Part shown: positions 7,751 through 15,816 of the stretch, piece by piece
How the letters are laid out: each line of letters starts with the position of its first letter
Numbering within the stretch: the first letter of the stretch is position 1
The notes under the pieces: generated by a model
What the model saw: the letters and a program-made list of their open reading frames with translations, nothing else
The model's database searches: none
Told to the model about the DNA's origin: nothing
Program-made: the position numbers and the translations under genes
DNA from: Bacillota bacterium
GTDB taxonomy: Bacteria > Bacillota_G > Limnochordia > DTU010
Length of the DNA: 39,306 nucleotides
Direction: 5' to 3'
NCBI GenBank assembly: GCA_012799255.1
Contig: JAAZLQ010000018.1
Location: 1-39,306 of the forward strand

Positions 7751-8623
7751 ATGATGCCTTTGGAAGAATATGGTCGCGAGCTTCGAGGCGGTCTAGTTAG
7801 AATACGATCAGTATACAGTACCTTGGCTCCGGCAGAGCGCAGAGTTGCGGACTTCATATTTGATAACTATAAACAGGTTATTTACATGTCAGTCACGCAA
7901 CTCGCGGAAGCGGTGGGAGTTGGAGATGCCACAGTAATCCGCTTTTGTCAGAATGCTGGGTTTCGTGGGTACCAGGAACTGAAGTTGGTTCTGGCTAGAG
8001 ATTTGGTAGAGCCTTCCGAAGATCTTTCGGAGGGAGTTACCGCTGATGATTCGCTCAGCACTATGGCCAAGAAAGTGGGATATGCAAGTAGAAATGCCCT
8101 GGAAGACACGATGAAAATGTTGGATCTTCAGGAACTAGATCGGGCAATCTCAGCGTTGGTTCAGGCCCGACGGATCCAGTTTTACGGGGTGGGACCATCT
8201 GGTCTAACAGCGTTGGATGCCAAATACCGGTTCTTGCGTCTGGGCCTGCTTTGTGATGCAGTGGCGGATTCTCATATTCAGATGATGTCAGCCGCTGTTT
8301 TAGATGAACGTGATGTTGTAATGGGCATATCCTTTAGCGGTAGTACCAAAGACGTGGTACAAGTGGTGAACAAGGCGAAGGAACGGGGAGCCACTACTAT
8401 TTGTGTCACTGCCTACGCCCGATCACCGTTAGCTAATGAAGCTGACATTAAGTTGATCACAGCTTCGGTGGAAACGCCGTTGGGTAGTGGATCTTTGCGT
8501 TCGAAGATCGCCCAACTGCACATTCTTGATTTGCTTTATACAGGTGTTGCCATGCGTTTAGGATCCAAAGGACGCACTTATACAGAGTTAACAGCAGAAG
8601 CAGTTTTAGATAAGTTGTATTAG
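7751..8623 (+). CDS. RpiR-family transcriptional regulator with SIS sugar-phosphate sensor domain
   Basis: A 290-aa regulator. The N-terminal 80 residues carry an RpiR helix-turn-helix (LAEAVGVGDATVIRFCQNAGFRGYQELK), and the C-terminal half is a SIS domain with VGPSG and GISFSGSTKDVV phosphosugar-binding loops. It should bind DNA in response to a sugar phosphate, probably one made by the products of this operon. A TTG at 7745 is in frame, but the ATG at 7751 fits the GGGGGG ribosome site at 7 bases and is preferred. It lies between the permease genes and the epimerase gene, as RpiR regulators of sialic acid and amino sugar operons often do. The direct repeat at 4501-4584 is a candidate target. 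Confidence 0.88.
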   Translation: MMPLEEYGRELRGGLVRIRSVYSTLAPAERRVADFIFDNYKQVIYMSVTQLAEAVGVGDATVIRFCQNAGFRGYQELKLVLARDLVEPSEDLSEGVTADDSLSTMAKKVGYASRNALEDTMKMLDLQELDRAISALVQARRIQFYGVGPSGLTALDAKYRFLRLGLLCDAVADSHIQMMSAAVLDERDVVMGISFSGSTKDVVQVVNKAKERGATTICVTAYARSPLANEADIKLITASVETPLGSGSLRSKIAQLHILDLLYTGVAMRLGSKGRTYTELTAEAVLDKLY

Positions 8624-8638
8624 GGAAGGAAGGATGTT

Positions 8639-9322
8639 GTGGATGTATTACACCGCATAAAGGGTGGGCTTATAGTATCCTGCCAAGCCCTGGAGGACGA
8701 GCCACTCCATGGTCCCATGTTTATGGCAGCAATGGCTCGCTCCGCGGCTTTGGGTGGGGCGGTGGGTATTAGGACAAATGGGGTACAAGAGGTCGATGTG
8801 ATTAAAAAAATTACCGGTTTGCCTGTGATTGGGATTCAAAAGGTAGTGAACGGGCATGGGGCGATGACCATTACTCCATCGTTTGAGAAAGCACAGGCTT
8901 TAGTCAAAGCAGGCGCCGATATCGTTGCAGTTGATGTTCGGGCAGAACGTCCTTTTGGAGAACCACTCGCGGAGCTTCTACCGCGGATTCGCCAAGAACT
9001 AGGGGTTCCGGTTATGGCTGATTGCGGTAGTTTTTCAGACGCCCAGATGGCTGTAGGCATTGGGGTCGATGCCTTAGCTCCCACCTTTGGTTTTCAGGAA
9101 AACAGTATTGGTATTGAACCCAATTTCGGTTTAATTAAAGAAATGCTGACCTTAGGTGTACCTGTAATTGCTGAAGGCGGTTTTTGGTACCCCGAACAAG
9201 TGGTAAAAGCCTTTGAACTTGGGGCATGGGCAGTTGTGGCTGGAACCGCCATCACACGGCCTAGGGATATAACCCGAAGATTCGTGAAGGCCTTGGAGGA
9301 GCATGGTATTTGCAATGGATAG
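8639..9322 (+). CDS. nanE: N-acetylmannosamine-6-phosphate 2-epimerase family protein (NanE-like, divergent)
   Basis: A 227-aa TIM-barrel protein of the NanE family, which converts N-acetylmannosamine-6-phosphate to N-acetylglucosamine-6-phosphate. The family pattern is clear: IKGGLIVSCQALEDEPLHGP at the start, GIRTNG, a lysine at position 68 where the catalytic lysine is expected, GADIVAVD, and VVAGTAITRPRDITRRF at the phosphate site. Two places differ from typical NanE: the usual IKRDY-type segment is IQKVVNG, and the usual AEGR is AEGG (followed by FWYPEQV). The substrate may therefore differ. Start is GTG at 8639 with AAGGAAGGA upstream; 15 bases separate it from the RpiR gene. No NanA lyase, NanK kinase or NagA/NagB lies in the window. 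Confidence 0.85.
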   Translation: MDVLHRIKGGLIVSCQALEDEPLHGPMFMAAMARSAALGGAVGIRTNGVQEVDVIKKITGLPVIGIQKVVNGHGAMTITPSFEKAQALVKAGADIVAVDVRAERPFGEPLAELLPRIRQELGVPVMADCGSFSDAQMAVGIGVDALAPTFGFQENSIGIEPNFGLIKEMLTLGVPVIAEGGFWYPEQVVKAFELGAWAVVAGTAITRPRDITRRFVKALEEHGICNG

Positions 9323-10076
9323 TGCCGTACAGTCAAAGATTCAACTCCTAGCACTGGATTTGGATCAGACTTTACTTACGAACGACAAACGAATTAGTGA
9401 AACGAACAGGCATTGGATCCGCAAGGCTACCGAGGCAGGAGTAATAGTAATGTTCGCAACTGGTAGGGGAGTGCAAACTTCTGAGAACTACCGGAGAGAG
9501 TTAGGTCTTGATTCTTCGCCTATGGTGCTTGTCAACGGCGCCGAAGTGTGGAAATCCCATGAAGAATTGCTGGAGCGTCACTTTCTCTCCAGAGCTGGAG
9601 TACACAAGTTAGTAAAGTTCGCCCGCGATAACCAGGTCAACTTTTGGGGTTATAGTGTGGAAAGTCACACCCTTGGTCCTAACTGGACTGAGTCCATGTT
9701 TGAGAGAGATTGGCTCAAGTTCGGCATGCGTTCCCTTGATGCGGGTCTAATTGAAACGATGCGGAACGAAGTGGATAGTTGGGGCACTTTTTCGGTAACC
9801 TATGCTGATCCATTGAACATTGAGATCTCTGCCTTGGGAGTAAGCAAGGCATCAGGTATAAAAAAGGTTTGTGAGTGTCTGCAAATTGATTTGAAAGCAG
9901 TGATGGCCATTGGGGATGGTCACAATGATCTAGAGATGTTACAGACCGTGGGTTTGGGAGTTGCTATGGGCAACGCAGCTGACCAAGTAAAGGCTGTTGC
10001 CGATGCGACAACCACTTCTAACGAGGAAGACGGGGTTGCTCAAGCCATTCAACGTTTCATCTTTCAGACCTTGTGA
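9303..10076 (+). CDS. Cof-type HAD-IIB family phosphatase
   Basis: A 257-aa haloacid-dehalogenase phosphatase with motif I DLDQTLL (nucleophile Asp and acid Asp), motif II ATGRG, the conserved Lys in SKASGIKK and motif IV GDGHNDLEML. The cap inserted after motif II is of the C2b type, as in Cof, YbiV and sugar-phosphatase relatives. It overlaps the end of the epimerase gene by 20 bases from the ATG at 9303, which has GGAGG only 3 bases before it; an ATG four codons later (9315) would have it at 15 bases. Likely role: dephosphorylation of a sugar phosphate in the same pathway. HAD-IIB substrates cannot be read from sequence. Confidence 0.88.
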   Translation: MVFAMDSAVQSKIQLLALDLDQTLLTNDKRISETNRHWIRKATEAGVIVMFATGRGVQTSENYRRELGLDSSPMVLVNGAEVWKSHEELLERHFLSRAGVHKLVKFARDNQVNFWGYSVESHTLGPNWTESMFERDWLKFGMRSLDAGLIETMRNEVDSWGTFSVTYADPLNIEISALGVSKASGIKKVCECLQIDLKAVMAIGDGHNDLEMLQTVGLGVAMGNAADQVKAVADATTTSNEEDGVAQAIQRFIFQTL

Positions 10077-10119
10077 GTCCCTTGACCAGTTGTAATTCGA
10101 TTTGTTTGGAGGGCAAAAA

Positions 10120-10983
10120 ATGCGACTATCGACATCGACATGTATTCATGAAAGAGTTCAATGGAGTAAGGAATTGGTATACACCTGTCAAGAAAGTATC
10201 GAAGCATGTGCCAAGGCCGGATATAAGGTCTTAGATATGAACTTCGCCAGCTATTCTCGCGGTTCTCTCCCCATGACACAGCCTGACTGGGAGAGTTGGG
10301 TAAGGGAAATCAAGGAGTTGGCGGACAGTCTCGGAGTTGAATGGATGCAGGGCCACGCCCACTTTAACTCTCAAGGAATTGCGGAGTGGGATGACGAGCT
10401 GATTCGTAGATCGATTATTGGTGCTGGCATCTTAGGGGTTAAGTGGCTTGTTATTCATCCTGTCACTGTTAAGGATGATGTGTGGTACTCGCATAAAAAA
10501 TCTTTCCAAGTTAACTTAGAATCGTACAAGAAGTATGGGGAACTAGCTAGCAAGTATAATGTGGGTATTTGTTTGGAAAATATGTTCGATGGTCGAGAAG
10601 TGCGCCGTTATTGTTGTTCGGTTGAGGAACTAGTGGAACTGTACGACACGCTCAACGACAGCTCTACCTTTGGCATTTGCTGGGATACTGGTCATGCGAA
10701 TTTGATGAAGATCGATCAAGCCGGTGCGCTAAGAAAGCTTGGTAAGCGCTTAAAAGCTTTGCATATCAATGACAATCGCAGCGAATACGATGATCACATT
10801 GCACCTTATTTTGGTCTTATTCAGTGGGACCCCATTATGCAAGCTCTAAAAGACATTGAGTATGAGGGCGACTTTACGTTCGAAATTCACAACTTCACCA
10901 ATGGATTACCCCATGAACTGCACGAGCGGACCCTTCGCTTCACCTACGAACTGGGACAACATATGTTAGATTCGATTAAGTAG
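10120..10983 (+). CDS. Sugar phosphate isomerase/epimerase family TIM-barrel protein
   Basis: A 287-aa AP-endonuclease-2/xylose-isomerase-like TIM barrel. Divalent-metal ligands are visible at E153 (CLENMF), D189 and H192 (CWDTGHAN), H215 (ALHINDN) and E255 (TFEIHN), the full set for an isomerase, epimerase or keto-sugar lyase. There is no signal peptide. The ATG at 10120 follows GGAGGG at a good distance and is chosen over a start six codons upstream. It is the last gene of the transport operon, before a strong terminator. Members act on tagatose, allulose, inosose or 3-keto-glycosides, so the reaction here is open; the GMC dehydrogenase genes just downstream make a keto-sugar substrate attractive. 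Confidence 0.85.
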   Translation: MRLSTSTCIHERVQWSKELVYTCQESIEACAKAGYKVLDMNFASYSRGSLPMTQPDWESWVREIKELADSLGVEWMQGHAHFNSQGIAEWDDELIRRSIIGAGILGVKWLVIHPVTVKDDVWYSHKKSFQVNLESYKKYGELASKYNVGICLENMFDGREVRRYCCSVEELVELYDTLNDSSTFGICWDTGHANLMKIDQAGALRKLGKRLKALHINDNRSEYDDHIAPYFGLIQWDPIMQALKDIEYEGDFTFEIHNFTNGLPHELHERTLRFTYELGQHMLDSIK

Positions 10984-11003
10984 TACCAAACCTTATAACT
11001 AGA

Positions 11004-11044
11004 CCCTGTAGTGGCGGTGCAAAAACTCCACTACGGGGTTTTTT
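11004..11044 (+). terminator. Intrinsic terminator after the transport/isomerase operon
   Basis: An 11-bp stem, 11004-11014 with 11028-11038 and one G-U pair, is followed by a run of six T. It separates the upstream sugar operon from the dehydrogenase operon starting at 11104. Confidence 0.88.
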
Positions 11045-11103
11045 CTTTCAAAAGAGGGCAAAACTAAATGAGACTAACCGCTAGAGAACGAGGGTGATAA
11101 CGA

Positions 11104-11508
11104 ATGGGTTGGCAAGGGTGGCCCTTTGAACGGGTAGTTATTCTGTTTACCTGTTTTGGCTTTCTATTGATCTTTGTTCAGGTCACGCTGTTTCATTATC
11201 GGCAGAACTTTAGAATCTGGTCCCAATGGGTTCCAGTGATTGTATTACCGATTATCGCCCTTAACGCATTACTATTGAGTATCTGGAACATGGGGTGGAT
11301 TAGATCTACCTTCATTGTCCTCTGCATAGCTGACATCCTTGGTGGATTATATGGTTTTTACCGTCACTTCAAAGGCGTGGGCGAGAGGGTAGATGGTTAC
11401 AGGCTACAGAATTTTTTGGTGGGTCCACCCGTGGCACTTCCCCTGACCATCTTGGCCATGAGCTTGCTGGGACTCTTAGCAACGTATTGGAGTGGGGGTT
11501 TCCAATGA
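11104..11508 (+). CDS. Four-helix membrane protein linked to a GMC dehydrogenase
   Basis: A 134-aa integral membrane protein with four predicted helices, roughly residues 9-28, 41-61, 66-86 and 106-130, and a short basic loop FYRHFKGVGERVDGY before the last helix. I do not know a named family, but I recall similar proteins of this size beside gluconate 2-dehydrogenase subunit 3 and GMC genes in other Firmicutes. The downstream start overlaps its stop as ATGA, so the stoichiometry is probably coupled. Most likely it anchors the dehydrogenase to the membrane and may hand electrons to a quinone; there is no haem-binding CxxCH. The ribosome site is GAGGGTGAT before the ATG. Confidence 0.75.
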   Translation: MGWQGWPFERVVILFTCFGFLLIFVQVTLFHYRQNFRIWSQWVPVIVLPIIALNALLLSIWNMGWIRSTFIVLCIADILGGLYGFYRHFKGVGERVDGYRLQNFLVGPPVALPLTILAMSLLGLLATYWSGGFQ

Positions 11509-12104
11509 AGAATGCTGGTTTTTACCCCGATTATGATGTTTTGGCCCTACAAGATGAGTGGGATGTCCACACAAGGATGATTGTGAACAAGCGCTTGGGT
11601 CCTTTTCAGTTTAAATTGCTGAGCGAATGGGAACAGCAGATGATCAAAGCGGTTGCTGGCCACCTGGTTTATGAAGAGCGTGATGAAATCCTCACTTGGA
11701 TTGCAGCGCATCTAGATAGCGAGTTAGGAAAACCGCAAGGGGAGGCGCAACGCAAGCCGAATGTTCCGCCCCAAAAAACCTTGATCTTAGAAGGGCTCCA
11801 AGCTCTGGAATTATGGGCTAAGGGCAAGTTTCTGAAAGCGTTTTTGAACCTAAACATACGTCAACAGTATGAACTCATCAATGCACTACAGCATGGTGAG
11901 TTAGAACCGAATGCCGATTGGGATCAAACTAAGCAAAAGGAACTCTTTCAAAAATTGCTGGGATTGATGGTAGAAGCCTATTATTCTCACCCGTGGGTGT
12001 GGTCAGAGATTGGCTATGGCGGGCCAGCTTATCCCCGGGGGTACGTCCGCGTTGAACTTGGGCTCACTGACCCCTGGGAGCCCAGAAGATCTGACACAAC
12101 TTGA
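11505..12104 (+). CDS. Gluconate 2-dehydrogenase subunit 3 family protein
   Basis: A 199-aa small subunit of the type that accompanies GMC sugar dehydrogenases. The C-terminal signature EAYYSHPWVWSEIGYGGPAY followed by PRGY is diagnostic. Family members usually carry a Tat signal and escort the cofactor-loaded catalytic subunit across the membrane; here the N-terminus (MKNAGFYPDYDVLALQDEWD) has no twin arginine and no hydrophobic stretch. The complex may therefore stay on the cytoplasmic face. The start ATG overlaps the stop of the membrane protein by 4 bases. The catalytic subunit gene begins 16 bases after its stop. Confidence 0.88.
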   Translation: MKNAGFYPDYDVLALQDEWDVHTRMIVNKRLGPFQFKLLSEWEQQMIKAVAGHLVYEERDEILTWIAAHLDSELGKPQGEAQRKPNVPPQKTLILEGLQALELWAKGKFLKAFLNLNIRQQYELINALQHGELEPNADWDQTKQKELFQKLLGLMVEAYYSHPWVWSEIGYGGPAYPRGYVRVELGLTDPWEPRRSDTT

Positions 12105-12120
12105 GCTGGGGGAAAGAGTA

Positions 12121-13743
12121 ATGGAAAACCGTGAGTCGACGCGTCGTAATTGTGATCACTATGATCAGGAACGTTATCCTCATCTGCAAAACCGAAAGTT
12201 TGCTCAGCAAGAAGTGGATGTTGTTATCGTGGGTTTGGGTGCTGCTGGAGGAGTGTTACTGAATAAGTTAGCAAGTGCAGGTCTAGATGTTGTGGGTATT
12301 GAGGCAGGTCCCTTCTGGGACCCACAAGCAGACTTTGCCAGTGATGAGTTGCACTCGCGCACCCTTGCCTGGAATGATACGCGCTTATCTACCGGTCAAA
12401 ATGCACTGCAATTTGGTTCCAATAACTCAGGTCGTGGGGTAGGTGGAGGCACAGTCCATTTTACCGGAGTGTTTTACCGTTTCCATGAAAGTGACTTTAG
12501 GGTGCGCACCCTAGACGGAGTCGCTGCAGATTGGCCCATTAGCTATGAAGACTTGGCCCCTTATTATGCAAAAATCGAACAGGAGATTAAAGTGAGTGGG
12601 CCTAAGGAATTTCCTTGGGGGGCATTTAATGGCCCCTATCCTTATCCCATGCGTGATCCCATCAGTGGTAATGCCCAGATCTTCCGCAAGGGTTGTGAAG
12701 CTTTGGGTATTCGAAGTACAGTAGCACCCTTAGCTATTCTGTCTGCACCCTATGATGGGAGACCCCCCTGCATCAATCGGGGTTTTTGCAATCAAGGTTG
12801 CTTACCAAATGCCAAGTTTTCCACTCTCATCCAGCACATTCCAGGCGCGATCTCAAAGGGTGCGGAGGTCTTGAGTGACTCAATGGTAACTAGAGTTCTA
12901 GTCGATAAGCAGGGCAGAGTGACGGGTGTGGAGTTTAATCATGATGGTCAAACTTATGAGCAAAAAGCAAAAATAGTGATTGTGTCGGCCTTTGTGGTAG
13001 AGACTGCCCGGCTGCTCTTAAACTCCGCTTGTCCTCAATTTCCCCAGGGCCTGGCCAATAGTAGCGGTTTAGTAGGCAAGTACATTATGCCCCATAGTGG
13101 TCATGATGTTTACGGGAAGTTCGAGGAGGAGATCCGACTCTATAAGGGGACTCCGGTTCTTGCTGTCAGTCAAGAATTCTATGAGACAGATGTTAAGAGA
13201 AGTTTTGTACGCGGATATTCTTTAAATGCACATGGTAGTAGACCCGTGGGTATGGCTAGTAAGGCTGCCACCAACGCAGGAATCTGGGGGAAACAACTCC
13301 GCGAAATCATGTTGGAATGGAACAATTATGCCCGCATCACTGTGGTAGGTGAAGTTTTACCAGAAATCACGAACTGCGTTTCGCTGAGCGATGAAAAGGA
13401 TGAGTATGGGATCCCTAGAGCTCAGGTTAACTTCAGTTATGGAGAAAATGACCTGAAATTGATTGAGCACGGAATCGAAAAATGTAATGAGATCCTGGAG
13501 GCAGCAGGGGGTAAAAGGGCTTTCGTGGTACCCGATACCGCCCACTTAATGGGCGGATGTCGCATGGGGAATAACCCCAACGAATCGGTGGTCAATGGCT
13601 ATTGCCAAAGTCACGGTATTCCTAATCTCTTTATTTGCGATGCCAGCGTCTTTGTTACATCTGGTGGTGCTAATCCAACCGAAACTGTGATGGCTATTGC
13701 TGCTAGAACAGCGGATTACATCGTCAAGCACAAAAATCGCTAG
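12121..13743 (+). CDS. GMC family FAD-dependent sugar dehydrogenase with iron-sulfur motif
   Basis: A 540-aa glucose-methanol-choline oxidoreductase, catalytic subunit of a membrane-linked polyol or sugar dehydrogenase. The FAD dinucleotide fold is GLGAAG at 38-43, ending with IEAGP. The C-terminal GMC domain has H475 (TAHLMGGCRMG) and N518 (GANPTET) in the catalytic positions. C217-X5-C223-X3-C227 (CINRGFCNQGC) has the same spacing as the cysteines that hold the [3Fe-4S] cluster in the Burkholderia FAD glucose dehydrogenase, so an internal cluster is likely. No signal peptide or Tat motif. The start ATG at 12121 follows GGGGGAAAG; an in-frame ATG 37 codons upstream lies inside the preceding gene. 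Gene order is membrane protein, subunit 3, catalytic subunit. Substrate unknown, perhaps a glycoside oxidised at C3. Confidence 0.9.
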   Translation: MENRESTRRNCDHYDQERYPHLQNRKFAQQEVDVVIVGLGAAGGVLLNKLASAGLDVVGIEAGPFWDPQADFASDELHSRTLAWNDTRLSTGQNALQFGSNNSGRGVGGGTVHFTGVFYRFHESDFRVRTLDGVAADWPISYEDLAPYYAKIEQEIKVSGPKEFPWGAFNGPYPYPMRDPISGNAQIFRKGCEALGIRSTVAPLAILSAPYDGRPPCINRGFCNQGCLPNAKFSTLIQHIPGAISKGAEVLSDSMVTRVLVDKQGRVTGVEFNHDGQTYEQKAKIVIVSAFVVETARLLLNSACPQFPQGLANSSGLVGKYIMPHSGHDVYGKFEEEIRLYKGTPVLAVSQEFYETDVKRSFVRGYSLNAHGSRPVGMASKAATNAGIWGKQLREIMLEWNNYARITVVGEVLPEITNCVSLSDEKDEYGIPRAQVNFSYGENDLKLIEHGIEKCNEILEAAGGKRAFVVPDTAHLMGGCRMGNNPNESVVNGYCQSHGIPNLFICDASVFVTSGGANPTETVMAIAARTADYIVKHKNR

Positions 13744-13789
13744 ACAAATTGGCAAATGGGTAGGTAAAAGTAGACTGGGGAGATAGCTT

Positions 13790-14797
13790 ATGGCAGAAAA
13801 ATTGCTATCTGTGAGAAACCTAAAAACCTATTTCTATACTGATGATGGAGTGATTCCCGCTGTTGATGGGATTAGCTTTGATCTGGACAAAGGAGGCACC
13901 CTTGGCATCGTTGGTGAATCGGGCTGTGGCAAGAGTGTGACCTCCCTTTCCATCATGGGCTTAGTCCCCCAGCCGCCAGGCAAAATTGAAGATGGTGTGA
14001 TTGAGTTTGAAGGCAAAAACCTGTTGGAGTTATCTGAAGCAGAAATGCGCGGCATTCGTGGCAATGAGATTTCTATGATCTTCCAGGAACCCATGACTTC
14101 GCTCAATCCGGTTTTTACAGTGGGAAATCAAATAGCTGAGGCCATTACCCTGCACCAACGTCTAGATAAGTCCACAGCCCGCGAGCGAGCAATTGAAATG
14201 CTACGTTTAGTGGGAATTCCCTCACCAGAGCAGCGAGTTGACGATTATCCCCATCAAATGAGTGGGGGTATGCGCCAACGGGTGATGATTGCCATGGCCT
14301 TATCCTGCAATCCCAAACTTTTAATTGCCGACGAGCCCACAACTGCCCTGGATGTGACAATCCAGGCCCAAATTCTAGATTTAATGCGGGAACTTCGGGA
14401 GAACTTAGGTACTGCCATAATGATGATAACTCACGACCTGGGAGTTATTGCAGAACTGGTGGAAAAAGTTGCGGTAATGTATACAGGGAAAATCGTGGAG
14501 GCTGCCACTACTAATGCTATTTTCAAAAACCCTCGACATCCTTACACCATAGGTCTCCTCGCCTCGATTCCGCGGCTTGATGGAGATGGATCCAGGCTAC
14601 AGGCGATTCCAGGATCAGTACCCATTCCCGGAGAGTTTCCGAAAGCTTGTGGATTTCATCCCCGCTGTCCTTTTGCGGAAATCTTGTGTACCGAAATACG
14701 TCCACCATCCTTTATTGTGGACCAGGACCATTCTGTAGCTTGTTGGAAAGTTGTGGATTACAACGCATCGGCAGATGTGGATCAACGGGGGAGGTAA
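13790..14797 (+). CDS. Oligopeptide/dipeptide-type ABC transporter ATPase, OppD/DppD family
   Basis: A 335-aa ATPase with Walker A GESGCGKS, signature MSGGMRQR, Walker [13 protein letters not shown] and H-loop ITHDLG. The C-terminal extension has the cysteine pattern [14 protein letters not shown] typical of the Opp/Dpp group, where an iron-sulfur cluster has been reported in some members. It should power uptake of a peptide, nickel or glycoside together with the next gene. The permeases and binding protein normally encoded with it are not in this window. It starts 46 bases after the GMC gene with a GGGGAG ribosome site and may be part of the same transcript. Confidence 0.9.
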   Translation: MAEKLLSVRNLKTYFYTDDGVIPAVDGISFDLDKGGTLGIVGESGCGKSVTSLSIMGLVPQPPGKIEDGVIEFEGKNLLELSEAEMRGIRGNEISMIFQEPMTSLNPVFTVGNQIAEAITLHQRLDKSTARERAIEMLRLVGIPSPEQRVDDYPHQMSGGMRQRVMIAMALSCNPKLLIADEPTTALDVTIQAQILDLMRELRENLGTAIMMITHDLGVIAELVEKVAVMYTGKIVEAATTNAIFKNPRHPYTIGLLASIPRLDGDGSRLQAIPGSVPIPGEFPKACGFHPRCPFAEILCTEIRPPSFIVDQDHSVACWKVVDYNASADVDQRGR

Positions 14798-14801
14798 GGC
14801 G

Positions 14802-15815
14802 ATGGTTAAAGAAGTGGGCGAAGAGATCTTGCTTGAAGTAAAGAAGCTGGTCAAACACTTTCCCATCCGTCAAGGGGTGATTGTTGCCAAGCAAGTAGGT
14901 GCTGTTCAGGCTGTGGACGACATCAGTTTCGAGATACGCCAAGGCGAAACACTAGGTTTGGTAGGTGAGAGTGGTTCTGGCAAGACGACGACAGGTAGGG
15001 TGATTATCCGTCTTCTCGAGCCAACTTCAGGTCAGGTGATCTTTGCTGGCCAAGATATTACCGCCATGGCCAAGGATGAACTGCGAGAAGTGCGCAAGGA
15101 TATGCAGATAATTTTCCAGGATCCTTATGGGTCACTCAACCCCCGTATGACGGTTGGGGACATCATCGGAGAACCGCTGGATATTCACGGGTTGGCCAAA
15201 GGTGCGGCAAAGGAGAAACGGGTACGGGAGTTGCTTGAAGTGGTGGGCTTAAGTGCGTTTCACGCTAGACGTTTTCCCCATGAATTCTCGGGTGGCCAGA
15301 GACAGAGGGTGGGTATTGCTAGGGCACTGGCGGTGAGTCCAAGATTTATAGTTTGCGACGAACCGGTTTCCGCTTTAGATGTATCTATTCAGGCTCAAGT
15401 GATCAATCTGCTAGAAGACCTGCAAAGGGAGTTTGATCTTACTTATCTCTTTATTGCCCATGATTTAAGTGTTGTAAAACATATTTCGGATCGTGTGGCG
15501 GTAATGTATCTGGGAAAAATCGTGGAGATAGCAGATAAAGACGCACTGTACCGTAATCCAAAACACCCTTATACTCAGGCACTTCTTTCAGCGATCCCCG
15601 AGGCGGATCCAACCATTAAGAAGGAGCGGATCCTCCTTAAAGGTGATGTACCAAGTCCCATAAACCCGCCCCGGGGTTGCCGTTTTCATACCAGATGTCC
15701 AAAAGTGATGGACATCTGTAGCGTCAAAGAGATCGACCTTGTAGATTCGGGTGGAGGTCATATGGTGGCTTGTCACCTGGTTCCTGGCATAGATGCAGAT
15801 CGGACAAAGACCTAA
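14802..15815 (+). CDS. Oligopeptide/dipeptide-type ABC transporter ATPase, OppF/DppF family
   Basis: A 337-aa partner ATPase. Walker A is GESGSGKT, signature [15 protein letters not shown], Walker [14 protein letters not shown]-loop IAHDLS, and the C-terminal cysteine segment [14 protein letters not shown] is present. Its ATG at 14802 lies 4 bases after the stop of the OppD-type gene, and its GGAGGT ribosome site is inside that gene's last codons, so the two are translationally coupled. A start 17 codons earlier would overlap and lacks this support. Its stop is one base from the stop of the convergent DeoR gene, and no terminator is visible between them. Confidence 0.9.
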   Translation: MVKEVGEEILLEVKKLVKHFPIRQGVIVAKQVGAVQAVDDISFEIRQGETLGLVGESGSGKTTTGRVIIRLLEPTSGQVIFAGQDITAMAKDELREVRKDMQIIFQDPYGSLNPRMTVGDIIGEPLDIHGLAKGAAKEKRVRELLEVVGLSAFHARRFPHEFSGGQRQRVGIARALAVSPRFIVCDEPVSALDVSIQAQVINLLEDLQREFDLTYLFIAHDLSVVKHISDRVAVMYLGKIVEIADKDALYRNPKHPYTQALLSAIPEADPTIKKERILLKGDVPSPINPPRGCRFHTRCPKVMDICSVKEIDLVDSGGGHMVACHLVPGIDADRTKT

Positions 15816-15816
15816 C

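Noticed and set aside
8639..9322. A classical sialic acid catabolic operon
   Set aside because: NanE-like protein and RpiR are present, but lyase, kinase, deacetylase and deaminase are not, and the epimerase active-site segments differ.
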